NCBI RefSeq assembly: GCF_018320785.1
Contig: NC_054865.1
Coordinates: forward strand, 33,418,398-33,482,397
DNA from: Cheilinus undulatus
Taxonomy: Eukaryota; Chordata; Actinopteri; Labriformes; Labridae
Length of the DNA stretch: 64,000 nt
Reading direction: 5' to 3'
Positions 1 to 11,324 of the stretch are shown in pieces. The translations under genes were made by a program, and so were the position numbers. Position 1 is the stretch's first letter. Each line of letters begins with the position of its first letter. The notes beneath the pieces are model-generated. The model saw only the letters and a program-made list of their open reading frames with translations. It did not search any database and was not told where the DNA came from.

Positions 1-139
1 AAAAGATTTAAAGAAAAAAAAAGAGCTTTTTTACATTACAATTACCACTAACCATGACTCCCACCCATGTCTTTGCTGTCAGCCTAAAGTTAAGTAATAA
101 AAGAAAAACTTTGATTAGAAAAAAGGGAAGACTTTATAC

Positions 140-199
140 CTCATTACTTATAATGGTCCAGCCACAGGACGACTCTGTATCACTTGAAGTCTCGGACAT
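140..199 (-). CDS. ccpg1: ccpg1, first coding exon (gene continues past the left edge)
   Basis: The minus strand carries a splice acceptor (CTGTAG) before position 230, an ATG at 199-197, 20 codons, and a GTATAA donor after 140. The peptide starts MSETSSDTESSCGWTIISNE, which I recognise as the N-terminus of cell cycle progression protein 1. CCPG1 is a type II ER membrane protein that acts as an ER-phagy receptor. Its N-terminal cytosolic tail holds an LC3/GABARAP-interacting motif, and the W14-T-I-I17 core is intact here. The rest of the protein (transmembrane segment and coiled coils) lies beyond the left edge. The exon is 91 bases long (140-230) with 31 bases of leader before the ATG. Identification rests on one short exon, but the match is specific. 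Confidence 0.82.
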
Positions 200-1137
200 T
201 ACTGTCCGTTTGTTGGCCCAATCCAGGTATCTACAGGAGATAAAGAGGTTTAACACTGAAGTCAGTATGTTATGGTGGAAAAGATAAGTTGGGTCAGTGT
301 GTCAGGGTTAACATCATTTTACACAAGCTTATGTTCCACCACTTTACATTTCTATTCCAAAAACATCAAAAGAGAAAACATTAAAATATTAGCACATCTG
401 CTGCTACTTGCCTGTAGTTATTTGAAAACATGAATTAGTCACAGTATGATTCAGACCTGCTTTACCTGACCTCACACTGCAACACTTGCATCTAATTTGA
501 ATGTGGTACACACCGACAGACTGATCCTTTGTCTACTCCAAAGCAACGTGTGCTATTTCACTTCATGTGCAAACCCTGTAAGTGAGCTTTACAATGAGAA
601 TATAGGGGGGCAATGCCACATGTATATGAAAATAAAATGGGTAAAGCAACAATATGTGACATCTCCTTGGTAAACGGTCTTAAAATAGGTCTTTAAGAAC
701 TGAAACATTATTCACTTTTGTTTCATTCATGAATTACCCTGTTTGGTCATTAACTTGAGGCTTTAGTTTTAACATTCATTATCAAACAAACAAGCAAACA
801 CACAAACAAGCATCCAGTAAAAACAGCGACCTGTAGTGGTGAGTGATTACGGTAAGTGATGATGCCAGCTCCTGCGGCCTGACAATGAAAATATCTCCTG
901 TTTGACTCAACATCAATGCAGTCGTTAGTAGTAGGTAGCTATCACTATCTTGGCGTGTCAACATTAAAATAAGGCGTTTATCGGTTAGTCAGCATCTAAC
1001 AACTTTCTCATCAGACTAGTTGCAAACATTAGCATCGTCAAATACATTATCACATGCCGTATCCACCACGTTCGTCATCTTTAGCGGCCCCTTTACATCA
1101 TTATCTTATGAAAGTCTATGAAACACAAAGACCTCAC

Positions 1138-1275
1138 CAGTATTTTTTCGTCCAACAACGCAGCAGCTGCTTACAAAGCTTCAGAGTTGTTGCAGGACGT
1201 TTTAGCCCTCAGGTTATCCGTTAACAACACTGTAAAGCCTATTGCAGATGGGAATTGTAGTTCTAACCGGCGAAG
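1138..1275 (-). promoter_or_regulatory. ccpg1: Probable ccpg1 exon 1 (untranslated) and core promoter
   Basis: On the minus strand a good donor (CTG|GTGAGG) lies at 1138/1137, about 900 bases upstream of the ccpg1 coding exon, so this is a plausible non-coding first exon. At 1249-1261 the minus strand reads ACTACAATTCCCA, the core of the ZNF143/THAP11 (SBS) promoter motif, which is typical of TSS-proximal sequence. The start of transcription is inferred; only the donor and the motif are seen. Confidence 0.5.
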
Positions 1276-1279
1276 CTAG

Positions 1280-2289
1280 AACGTCAACTGAGGCCTTCAT
1301 CCATCTTTAAAAAACTACATATGCCACTGGTCAGCGAGGAGGGAAAACATACTCTGCGTGGGTGGAGCAACCCGTTTGGAAACAAACCTTACGGCTATGG
1401 AAAAACATAAACAATGAAGCATGACACTGAAAAAGCGACAGGAAACTAAACTTAAGCGAGAAGACAGAGAAAAATGACATTATTTTTGAGGGGTACCTCT
1501 CCGTTATTGACAAAAATATATATATTCCGCGTCTACTCTAGTCTGAGCTGTGCCTTTAGTTTTGATAAAACCATACACGGCCCTTTTCGACTCTACGACA
1601 CAAGTTCAGCAGGGGCTGTAGACGATTCCGTGGTCTGTCCAGGGACCATGGTCTCTGGCACGGACCAGTGGTCACTGCCATTAGGGGCGCTAGAGACCCT
1701 GGTCGCGACCCATGACAATCCAAATTTCAAGAAAGGGAACTTTTGTAGCTTACTTTCAGACACATTGGTGATTCTGCGGCTTTGTACCAAGACATAAGAG
1801 TGAGCGCTTGTTCTCACCAGACATTATGTTGACAGATGAGTGTTATGCCACCTGACTGGTAGGATGAGTCAAGTCATTCCAAAACAATGGAAATGATTCT
1901 GTGACGCTGCTCTGCAACCCTTTGAGATTCTAAAATACCATTTGCATTCTTGGCTCTTTTCCAAAAACGACTGAATTCAAAGTTGCCATTAGAACCATTT
2001 TTAAGGTACTGTTCCTGACAATCATGTGTTTATATACTTATTCTCTGTTTTGTGATCAATTTTTTATTATTTTCAGGAAAGTTCATAGTAAGGATGTACA
2101 TTAGTAGCCTGTATACAGAAAAGAGATTATTTGCGTACAGGTGCAGCAATATTGAACAGAGGATGAATTAATAATAGGCCAAAAGAAAGCATGTAAAATA
2201 AAGAAGCCCATTCCTCTGTTCTCAATCATCACAACACAAGTATACTTAGAAGAAAAGTAAAATAAAACACACCCCATCCAACCCATACT
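1280..2289. other. Intergenic, no gene recognised
   Basis: Between the ccpg1 promoter and the first transposon remnant I see no exon with conserved coding features. Two overlapping open frames of 74 and 107 codons (1593-1817 minus, 1474-1797 plus) have no recognisable domain. The stretch 1600-1720 is more GC-rich than its surroundings. Confidence 0.5.
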
Positions 2290-2629
2290 CACACACCCCA
2301 CCCCAAGGATGGACCAAAAAAGTAATAAAGCTGTTCAAAGTAAGCCTTAAGAGCTCTTATGGTATCAAACCAATATGTTGCATTATCAGGTTTAGCATGG
2401 TGCATTTCTGCTGCACAGCATTTCATGTTTGCAAAATCAATACATTTTAAAACTATTTCTGCACAGATAGTAAATGGGGTGGTTTCCATCTACATGCTAT
2501 AAGTCTTTAGGCAGTGGTGAAGCCAGCTAAATTGTTCAATTAAAAGCTTTAAACTAGAGCCGTCATTAAGTATTTCTTGATCTATACAATTGGTGTCAAA
2601 GTTTAACTGTTGGGTTGGATTGACTAGTG

Positions 2630-3119
2630 TCACTTGGTTAAACATTCTTCTGCTGCTGTTTTGATGTGAACTGCCTCCCACTCTCATAGATCTTTTGCTT
2701 GAGGATGCTCCAAAGGTCATCATGTATTTCTGGGCCCACTGCAAGCATTTCTGCTTGTGAGCACTGGTTAGGGGCGACCGAATAGTAGGTTTATGCATGA
2801 CTCCAAGCCTCTGGAGGATACTAGACCTTGAGGTTCGTGGGACTCCAGAGGCACCAGCAGCTTCAAATACCTGTTTGCTGCTTTGTAATGGCATTTTAGC
2901 ATCTGCTCTCTTAATCTGATGTATTTGTCTTGCAGAAACCTTCCTCATTATGCTGTTATCTGCACAAACCCATTTGTGCTCTGAATCAGCCACAAATTTC
3001 ATTACAGTACAATGATCCCACTTCAGTTTTCATGAAATATCTAATGTTTTCACTCCTTGTCCAAGGCACTGCACTATTTGACACTTTTCGGCAGCAGAGA
3101 GATCCTTTTTCTTTCCCAT
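2630..3119 (-). pseudogene. Broken Tc1-like transposase, N-terminal half
   Basis: Reading the minus strand from 3119, the frame opens MGKKKDLSAAEKCQIVQCLG, a Tc1-type helix-turn-helix N-terminus. It then meets a stop near 3035 and resumes with VFEAAGASGVPRTSRSSIL and AHKQKCLQWAQKYMMTFG, the second DNA-binding helix region and the start of the catalytic domain. The DDE catalytic half is missing or scrambled below about 2640. Upstream, near 3290-3350, lies a typical outer segment with AAAATCCAATTTGCATAATA. An immobile relic. Confidence 0.8.
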
Positions 3120-3350
3120 ATTGCTTGAAACCTGTGGCCTGCTTAATAATGTGGAATGTCCTTCCTCAGTATTTTTCCTTTAACTGAGCTCACCTGGCAA
3201 ACTAATTATCACAGGTGTCTGAGATTGATTTCAGTGATCCAAAGAGCCCTGGGACACAACACTATCCATGAGTTTAATTGAAAAACATAGAAATTGAATG
3301 TTTATGACACCAAAATCCAATTTGCATAATAATTTGGAACATGGTGCACA
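2630..3350 (-). mobile_element. Truncated Tc1/mariner element
   Basis: Contains the broken transposase plus the upstream terminal region (TTTGCATAATAATTTGGAAC near 3322-3341). The opposite terminal repeat is not found to the left, so the element has lost one end and most of its catalytic domain. Exact borders are uncertain. Confidence 0.65.
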
Positions 3351-3419
3351 TTTACAGAGATGAATATTATAAAAGAAAATTTTACTTAAAACTGTTTATT
3401 TAACAAAATAAATGGCATT

Positions 3420-3605
3420 GGCGGGGCACAGATGTCCCGGTGGTCAGGTGGCCCCCCTTGTACATGGGTGGTCCAGTTTCAAGTCTGGCCTGTGGATTTT
3501 CCGCACGTCCCCCTTCCCAATCACTCATCCCTGTTTCTAACTCTATCCACTGTCCTTCTCTCCAAAATAAAGGCATAAAAGCCAAAAATATATCTTAGAA
3601 AATAA
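3420..3605 (+). mobile_element. tRNA-derived SINE, copy 1
   Basis: Has a diverged tRNA-like head followed by a body shared with copies at about 25798 and 53441: 'TCTATCCACTGTCCTTCTC', then 'AAAATAAAGGCATAAAAGCC' and an A-rich tail. The box B-like stretch reads GTTTCAAGTC instead of GGTTCGAATC, so this is an old, decayed copy. Confidence 0.7.
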
Positions 3606-3688
3606 GAAATTAAATGGTAGTAACTCATTAATTGTCCTTTGTGACCCCACAAATACTTTCTAAGTAATATTAATGTATCTAACAGCAA

Positions 3689-4235
3689 TAACCTTGTAAA
3701 GCAGATGGATACGCCCGTTTCCTTGTTTTTCACTGGCGACTCTATCTTGCAAAGCTCCCATCTGAACCGTTTGGGCTCGGTTAGAAAGTGACAGGACCAA
3801 TCAGTGACGAGGGGCAGTACTTTCAGGCAAAGCAGAGTTGTGACGTAAACAAGCAGCAGCAAGAGCTGGTGCAGTTATGGAGGAAGACATTAGCTGCTGC
3901 TAAAGCGCCAGTTTGATCAGAACTTGACGACATTTCTTCGTTAAAAGAAGAACAAAGAACAGCAGTGAGTTGTTTTCTTTTCAAAAACGACAAAAGTCGA
4001 GTACTTACATGTCTGTAGTCGCCATGTTTCGCTTTATTCGTCAGTAGCTGCGCAGCTTGATAACTGCTACGTCACATGTTTTGTTGCTCTGATTGGCCCA
4101 TAGAGGTGTGACAGACAGAACGTTCACCCAGTCATACTCCGAGTTTTTGTCAAAGCCTCTGCCTTTTCTCAAACGTTTCCTTTTGAAGCTTCCCAGATGG
4201 ATGTGTGAAACAAACCCATCTGGCTTGTCAGGTTA
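3689..4235. mobile_element. Non-autonomous TIR element (9-bp TSD family), copy 1
   Basis: A 547-bp element. The left end begins TAACCTTGTAAAGCAGATGG and the right end reads CCATCTGGCTTGTCAGGTTA, an imperfect inverted repeat of about 20 bp. It is flanked by near-identical 9-mers: TAACAGCAA (3680-3688) and TAACAACAA (4236-4244). The interior has no coding capacity and includes GACAGGACCAATCAG and GTGACGTAA stretches. It shares sequence with elements at 5421, 36686 and 47192. Confidence 0.8.
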
Positions 4236-5420
4236 TAACAACAAAGCAACAAATAAAAGGTAAGTAGTCTCATGTTATGGTTGTATAAAGTGTCTTTGGT
4301 GGAACACAGAAGAATTTCAGGTCGCAAATTGGGCCATAGCATAGTGAAGTTTGACTGCTCTACAGCATAATAGACCTTAGGGAACTAATCTCCTTGATTT
4401 CAATTAATTTAATATCAACCTAAGCCTTTTTACATAAGTATTGTTAGGTCATTAACTGTGGGGGTTATATGATCATTTACACATAATACCAGTAGAGGGC
4501 AGTGGTGTCATTTTTTTCCTGCCCAAATTTAGTTTTTAGTGGGTTGGCTGGTTAAACTAAATTCACACTTACACAGTACTCCTGAGGAGATTTATCAGAA
4601 TTCACCTGGGTGAGCTGGGATTATTTAGCCTGAGCTTCCAAGTATTTATCCTTCCACTGACCTCCCTGCCCTGACAGGCAATCTGCAAGAAAACTTACTG
4701 CTGTGAGGGACAAGCAAGCAAAGGTGGATAAAGTGCATATCCATTACATTCAAAAAAGTGATATTACTCTGGTTAAAATTGAAAAGTCAAAGTGCTGGTC
4801 TATAAATCTACTCAAGTTAAAGTAAAAAGTATTTAATATAAAGTCTAAGCACTGAGTAGCTACTGAGGAGTTGTACAGTAAAACAGGATCTTTCCTTAGT
4901 GGCTAGAACAACAGGAGAATAGATCTCTAACCAGGTTGTTCAGGTAAAGTCACACCTCTATTATAATGCTAAATACACAGCAAAATTGACTGTGTTAATT
5001 AAAATCCCATTTCAAAAGTGTCCACAGTACATAGAGTTAAACCACACTTTTCAAAGTGTTAAATATTTGACAGTATGACAGAGCTGCAGTAACTCTTGAA
5101 AATCTGTGTTAAGGTGGGTCTCTGTAAAAAAACAAAACCAAAGCAGAGAGTCAACCTCACGTCAAGGAAATGCATACTGATGAATAATATGCATTATATG
5201 TCCATGAGGAACATCTCATGTCATAGAGTTAGGGGATCAGAGTAACTCAGTGGATAACTTCACCTATGGTGCAAATGTGTCTTACATATAAGACAACAAC
5301 AATCCAGTAGAAATATGAGCAAAGAAATCCCAGCAGGGATCACTGTACAACAGGCAACATATAAACACAACTATTGGCCACAAGTACAACTCTAAAATAC
5401 ATCTAAACATCCTGCCCAAG

Positions 5421-5797
5421 TAACCTTGCAAAGCGGTTGGATTTGCCGGTTTCCTTGTTTCTCACTGGCAAATCCATCTTGCAAAAGCTCCCATCTGAAC
5501 CATCTGGGCCCGGTTAGAAAGTGACAGGACCAATCAGTGACTAGGGGCAGTACTTTCAGGCACGGCAGAGTCATGACGTAAACAAGCAGCAGCAAGAGCT
5601 GGTGCAATTATGGCAGAAGACATTAGCGCGGATGCTGCTAAAGCACCATGTATTTTGTTGCTCTGATTAACCCGTTAAGATGTGACAGACAGAACGTTCA
5701 TCCAATCACCCGAGTTTTTTCTTCCAAAGGCTCTGCTCTTTCCCAAACACTGTCTATGAGTGATGTGTGAAACACATCCATCTGGTGTGCCAGGTCA
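5421..5797. mobile_element. Non-autonomous TIR element (9-bp TSD family), copy 2
   Basis: A 377-bp relative of the element at 3689, in the same orientation and with part of the centre deleted. It begins TAACCTTGCAAAGCGG and ends CCATCTGGTGTGCCAGGTCA. Flanks are CTGCCCAAG (5412-5420) and TTGCCCAAG (5798-5806), an 8/9 match, supporting a 9-bp target duplication. Confidence 0.8.
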
Positions 5798-5832
5798 TTG
5801 CCCAAGGGCATGATGGGCAAAAATGTGTCCGA

Positions 5833-6260
5833 TATTATTCAGTTCTGATGTTTAACTGTACTATTCTTGCATCACTATTTCTGTCCATTTTGTCACATCT
5901 GACCAATTTTTGCCACCCGTAACCTATTTCTGCTACTTTAGCCACCCATTTTTTTGCCACTTTGAATCCATTTTGACCCACTTTTGACAACTATTTTTCT
6001 GCTGATTTTGCATAATTTAATCAGTTTTTGTCCATTTTCACCTTTTTCCTCTTATGCAATCATCTCATTATTTTCTCTTTAAAATGATTTCAGTTACCCC
6101 TCCTTTATTCCCTGGCATACTGCCATTTGTGCATCATGGCTTTGCTCTGAAGTCTGACATAACTTTCCAGTTTGGTCGTTGTGCCCATTCACATAGTAAA
6201 CATTATCAAAAAGGTAACTCTGGTTTAAGAAAAGGGATTATATTTTAATACAGCCTAAAA
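5833..6260. repeat. Dispersed T-rich repeat, copy A
   Basis: Contains degenerate runs of a unit like TTTTTGCCACTTT (about 5880-6050), then a unique-looking tail that includes 'TTGCTCTGAAGTCTGACATA'. The same order of parts recurs near 58830-59470 (tail 'TTAGCTGTGAAGTCTGACTT'), so this is a dispersed repeat and not single-copy DNA. No coding capacity was seen. Confidence 0.65.
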
Positions 6261-6909
6261 CATTTTTCCTGGTTGTTATTATTAAGGTTAATTATAAATA
6301 TGGTTATCATTTTAATTTCAAAACTAACCCCCCCTTTATGGGGGGCCTTAGGCTTTACCAAGAAATAGATATGGGCACCAAAATTAATAATAAAAATATG
6401 ATTATGTATACTGAAATGCTCCATCTATTATTAACTGTAGACCTACCTTAAGTTGTGACAGAACTCTCTGGTGTTTACACCCTACCTTGTGACACATTTT
6501 TGTGTCAGGACAGCTTTAAACTCCACTTCTGTAGTTTGTTTGTAGGTCTACATCCAGTCATGTTGGTGTGTTTTTAACTGCGTCATTACTTGCTGCGTGC
6601 TAACAGGGACAATGGTGGACTGTTTTATCTTCACTTCGCTTAAACTTTCCCGGAACTACCGGGTGCACTCATCAAGTTTAGGAAGCACCAAGAGTAAAAC
6701 CTTTTAAATGAACGAGTGTTTGAATAAATTCAGACGAAAAGGTTACAAACGTGTAAGCAGCGGTAAACTTTTTAAACTTCCACCGTGTGGATAATACCCA
6801 TGAGGTGAGGACCCCGCAGTGACGGAGAAGCCGCCGTGATGACGTTGTTAGCAGCATCACGGCCACACCCTCAGCCTCAGAGTGCAGCAGCAGCAGCAGC
6901 AGGAGCAGC

Positions 6910-9900
6910 ATGATGATGCGAGTCTCCCTGCTAGTTTTGGCTCTTGCATCAGTCTGCAACGGCATCCTCCCTGAGATAGTAAACTCGGGGATCAGTCACA
7001 TCCTGGAGGATGATTCCGCCTTGGGACAGAACGAGCTGGACCGCATGTTTGTGGAAGTGGAGCAGCTGCCAAGGGATCCGCAGCAAAAGCCTGAGGATGC
7101 GTTTCACCAAGTAGGCAGCCAGTTGCACCTCTCAGTCAGCATCTAGATGTTTTTTTTTTTTTTTTTTTTTACATGATATAGCATTATTTACTGCAGAAAC
7201 CGTCTTTGTTACAGGTATTATAGGAGTCTTTTAAAAGTACTCCACTCTGCACAGAGGTGTAAAAAGGTTAGAAGTGATAAAGCAGTGGAAGAGACTAGAA
7301 TATAGGAGAGTAATATTTCAGTGCCTTACATTTATCTGAAATTTGTCTGTGATTATCTATCCTGTCTCTCCAGATGAACGAGAGTGCCAGCCCTCACCCC
7401 AATGACCTTCCTTCAAGTCACCACAATGAAAGTGCTTCTGATAAAGTAACTGACAGTGAATCACTCCACACCTCAGTAGACCAGGTAGGCGTATCAGTCA
7501 TTAAACTAAAAAGGTGAGGAGGGGTTTATTTCCTTCTTTGATCAAAAACTTAACAGATGTCCTACCTTTACCTGCAGGAGACAAACAACATCACAACATC
7601 CGAGCAGATGAGTGACCTGGGTAACAATATTGATCATGTAAGTTTTCTCTGTTTAGCTTTGAAATAAAGTCTGTACAGTCCCTTTAAAGAAAACCCATCA
7701 CCAAATTGATCTTATATATTTCAAATGACCTTCTCAGAACACAAAAGTCAATGTAATGGCATGTCTGGCAGCAGCATCACAGCTGCTGACTTGGCATAAT
7801 GTCATCAGATAATCCAAACAGTCCTTGTGGGATTTTAAGGTGCATTCCTGTCTATATTCACAGTGGGTCATTATGCTTAAGTATCTTTATGCAATGTGTA
7901 CAATTGTAATAAAATAAGGTAGATTGGTAACTGACTTGTCAGCTATAGAGTGTATTTATCATAATGATGACTGCACAAAATCTGTGATAAATAAGAAATG
8001 ATGTGCTTGTACTCGACACAGCCATTAAGGCTCAGACTTTGTTTAGACTAAATACTGATTTGTTCTCAATAAACTGCATCAAAGCAAAATTTAAAAGACA
8101 GATTTTTGATTTGAACTAATTTATTTGGGTTACAAAGAAGTTTCTGTGACCAAAGTGGAATGATTTACCTGGCTATTATAACAAGCACTTTAATCATTCC
8201 CTTTCTTATATTAAACACCATCTTACTGATTTGCATTGCAGCATCTGCTGTTATTATATCATTATGTAAATGTAAAATTATAACAAGACAGAAGAAGTAA
8301 CCAGCTGTTTCGCATGGTGATTCTGAGACAAATTCTGTCCTAGTTAAAAGAGGTAAAAATAAAACTTCCTCATAAATATGTTACAGGTTTTTGACTGCCT
8401 GATTTATACAAGGGACTTGCAAGTAAAGTCTGAGAGTCAAGCTTTTCTTTTTGTATCCTTGAAAAGCAACCAGTCTATTTTTCTCTATATTAAGGTTTGA
8501 ACCATGACAAGACTGACTGACAGGTCTTAGAAACATTTTATTCAAACAAAGAGTTTCTATCTGTAGGTAGATTGTTTGACTCCTGGATTTAATTGTTTTT
8601 CTCTCTGGTCTTCAGGGATGCATCACTGATGAGGACTGTGGGAAGGGAAGGTACTGCCTTTCGGACATAAAAAACTCCAAGTGTCTGCCGTGCAAAGTAA
8701 TCGATGTGGTAAATGAACCAAAGTTATCTTTAATATTCAGCTTTCCTCAGTCTTGCTCATTCTGAAACACTCACATAGACACACACACACACACACACAC
8801 ACAGCTGAGGTTTCACTTCGACTGCATTGCAGTGTGTCCACAAGTGTAATTGGAGTGTGTTGAGCCTCACATGAAAGGGCAGCATATGTCAAGGTTGAAA
8901 AAAAAGCTCTTCTTCTTCTCTCTACTCTCTAAGAGTGCCCTGGATGAAAGGAATATTAATAATGGGAGTCATCTCTGGGGAGATTTTGGTTTTATTTAAA
9001 GACTCAGCTGATCCTGAAGAGGCTTCAATAGATGAATGGGTCTGGGTATAAGAGAGGAAAATGACATGCACAGGAAGAAAGATGTGGGCAGTGAGCCAGT
9101 CAGGGGTGCAGTGTACAGGGATGATAAATCTAAGGAGGGTAGGATATGTATCTTGTCAGAGGTGCAGTACTGAAACACCTTGCATGGAAACAACCAGAGA
9201 ACTGTTTGCCGTAGCCCCGAATTAATAATTCATGAAGGATGCATAGAAATAGAAACTTGTCTGGTTGCAATCAGGGAAAATGGAACAGCTAATCTCAATC
9301 ATTTAGACCAAAAAAGGAAATATCAGCAGACTTCATGAGAATAGACCATACTTACAGAATATTGAAGGGAGAAGAACTACTCCTGTAGTAATACAAATTT
9401 AAGAGGACCATACTGAGCAAAGCATATTGAGATCACAAATAATGTGAAACTTCTAATTAGCTGTTAATATGCAGTAATAAGGTATTATTAAGGGAAAAAA
9501 CTCTTAGTTTACAGCCTATTATACATACATTACTGTTTTATAGAATAAGGTTCTAATAATCTCTTAATAATAACTTATAAGAAGCAAATTAATTAATTGT
9601 ACCTTGAAGTTTTCCCATTTGCTTTAATAGAGTTCAAATGGTGCTTCAAATGAACATTTCATTGAGCACTTTTTTACTGAGTTAAGGCCAGACTACTGTA
9701 TTAGGATTCCACTTGGCATTTTTTTACTAGCCAGTGTTATGCAAAAGGCAAACATTGGCCATTTTTGTGGTTGTGGCTTAGACATTTTTGTGGCAGATTA
9801 GAAGTTTGAACTTAGTCAGAGGTTGGAAATAGGGATGGCAACAATTAATCAATGATCGATTAATTGGTCGTTAAGAATTTGGTCGATCACGGGGAATTTA

Positions 9901-11324
9901 GTCGATTTGATGTTGGCGTTTTATAAAGAGACTAAACACGTCTTACTCTGCACTGCACAACAGTATCCACCGTCATGACATTGTGAGTTGGACCATGCCT
10001 TGTTTATGTTTAAGAGCCCTAGGCTTTCGAAGGGTGAAAATAAATACATCATTGAGAAATACACATTAGTTACCTGTTTTTGTTTATTGTTTTTTTATTT
10101 TTGTTTGTTAGGGAAATGTTATATATATGCCCATGTATGTATGTTTTTTTTACGTACATAACGATTAATCAATTAATTGATCGTTAACATTATAGATGAT
10201 CGAGTTGGCAGGTTTCTTCCAAATGGCCATCCCTAGTTGGAAACTATTAATTAAGAGCATGCAGGGCATACACAAATGCTTCTGATCATTTTGTTCTCGT
10301 TAAAAGCTTTTTTTCTGTACAGTCCCAGCCACCCAAAATGATGTTGTCCCATTTATCCAAGCAGATTTGAGTGGATATTACAGTTTAAAAACAGCGTTAT
10401 TCCAGAAATAAAATTAAGTAATTTGTCGTCTTCACTGTTTTTATCGCAGCAGTACCCTGACATTTTGATATCTACATCAAAAGCTCCAGCAGTTGAGATG
10501 AAAACTAACAAACAACTCATGTTTGATGCTTTCCCTACTCACCTCTGTGATGCCACTCTAGTGTGGAGGAACAGTTTTCATCATGTAGCTTGTCAGTTTG
10601 GTCTAAAAAAAGCAGTTATTTTTATTCATCTCAAAAAAATAAACCACTTTTTTGTGAACTGTGGTCTTAATCCTGAATTCCCTCTATGTTTAAATGGATG
10701 TTAGGCTAGTGAAACTATGTCTGTCCTCCTTTAAGCCCTGTACTAAGGATGTGGAGTGCTGTGGTGAGCAGCTGTGTGTATGGGGTCAGTGCACTCCAAA
10801 TGCAACAAAGGGAGAGGCCGGCAGCACCTGTCAGTACCAGACTGACTGCAGCCCAGACCTCTGCTGTGCTTTCCATAAAGGTACAATGCTGCAGACAGCT
10901 CTGTATGTATATATTCTGCTCACCTGTTCTCTGATTTCTCAGAGAAAACACTTTTTCATCTTGATTTCAGCTCTGCTCTTTCCCATCTGCTCTGCAAAGC
11001 CCATTGAGCGTGAGCGCTGCTTTGGTGCTTCCAACCACCTGATGGCGCTGTTGTCCTGGGATGTCCAGGATGAAGGACCAAAGAAACACTGCCCCTGTGC
11101 AGGAGATCTCCACTGCCAGCATCTGGGGTGAGCACCCAGCATTTTATCAAACAAATATTTAAAATCCTGTACTTGGTAAGAGAGCGAGTCTGTTTTAATA
11201 AATCTAATAAAACTTTCCATGACTTTTTTTCAACAGACGAGGGTCCATGTGCCTTAAAGGAGAAGACTCGAGTGAAGAGGACCTGACTGACACTCTGTAC
11301 TCAGAGATTGACTACATCATCTGA
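6910..11324 (+). CDS. dkk3: dkk3, Dickkopf-related protein 3 (complete, 7 coding exons)
   Basis: Coding exons: 6910-7110, 7374-7484, 7578-7637, 8616-8708, 10736-10880, 10971-11127, 11237-11324. All have GT-AG borders and consistent phases: 855 bases, 284 residues. Residues 1 to about 18 (MMMRVSLLVLALASVCNG) form a signal peptide, so the product is secreted. A linker with HNES and NNIT glycosylation sites follows. The first cysteine-rich domain starts near residue 126 (CITDEDCG) and the colipase-like second domain includes KDVECCGEQLCVWGQC and CSPDLCCAFHK. DKK3 is the divergent Dickkopf that affects Wnt/TGF-beta signalling. The C-terminus ends soon after the last cysteine with an acidic SSEEDLTDTLYSEIDYII, shorter than the long acidic tail of the mammalian protein (about 350 residues). 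The first of three clustered ATGs was used. Whether this is the a or b teleost paralogue is not resolved. The gene is tail to tail with usp47. Confidence 0.93.
8778..8803. repeat. (CA)n microsatellite
   Basis: About twelve CA dinucleotides within dkk3 intron 4. A simple short tandem repeat. Confidence 0.85.
9830..10235. mobile_element. hAT-type MITE in dkk3 intron 4
   Basis: A 406-bp element with ends TAGGGATGGC and GCCATCCCTA, flanked by a perfect 8-bp duplication GTTGGAAA (9822-9829 and 10236-10243). Subterminal arms are rich in ATTAAT/GATCGATTAAT and partly complementary, so it can fold back. No transposase. The 8-bp duplication and ends point to the hAT superfamily. Confidence 0.85.

Noticed and set aside
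1474-1817. Overlapping frames of 107 (plus) and 74 (minus) codons
   Set aside because: No domain, no splice context and no resemblance to a known protein; overlapping frames on both strands suggest chance.
10423-10704. 93-codon frame before dkk3 exon 5
   Set aside because: Runs through intron sequence without homology; the true exon begins at 10736 after TTTAAG.
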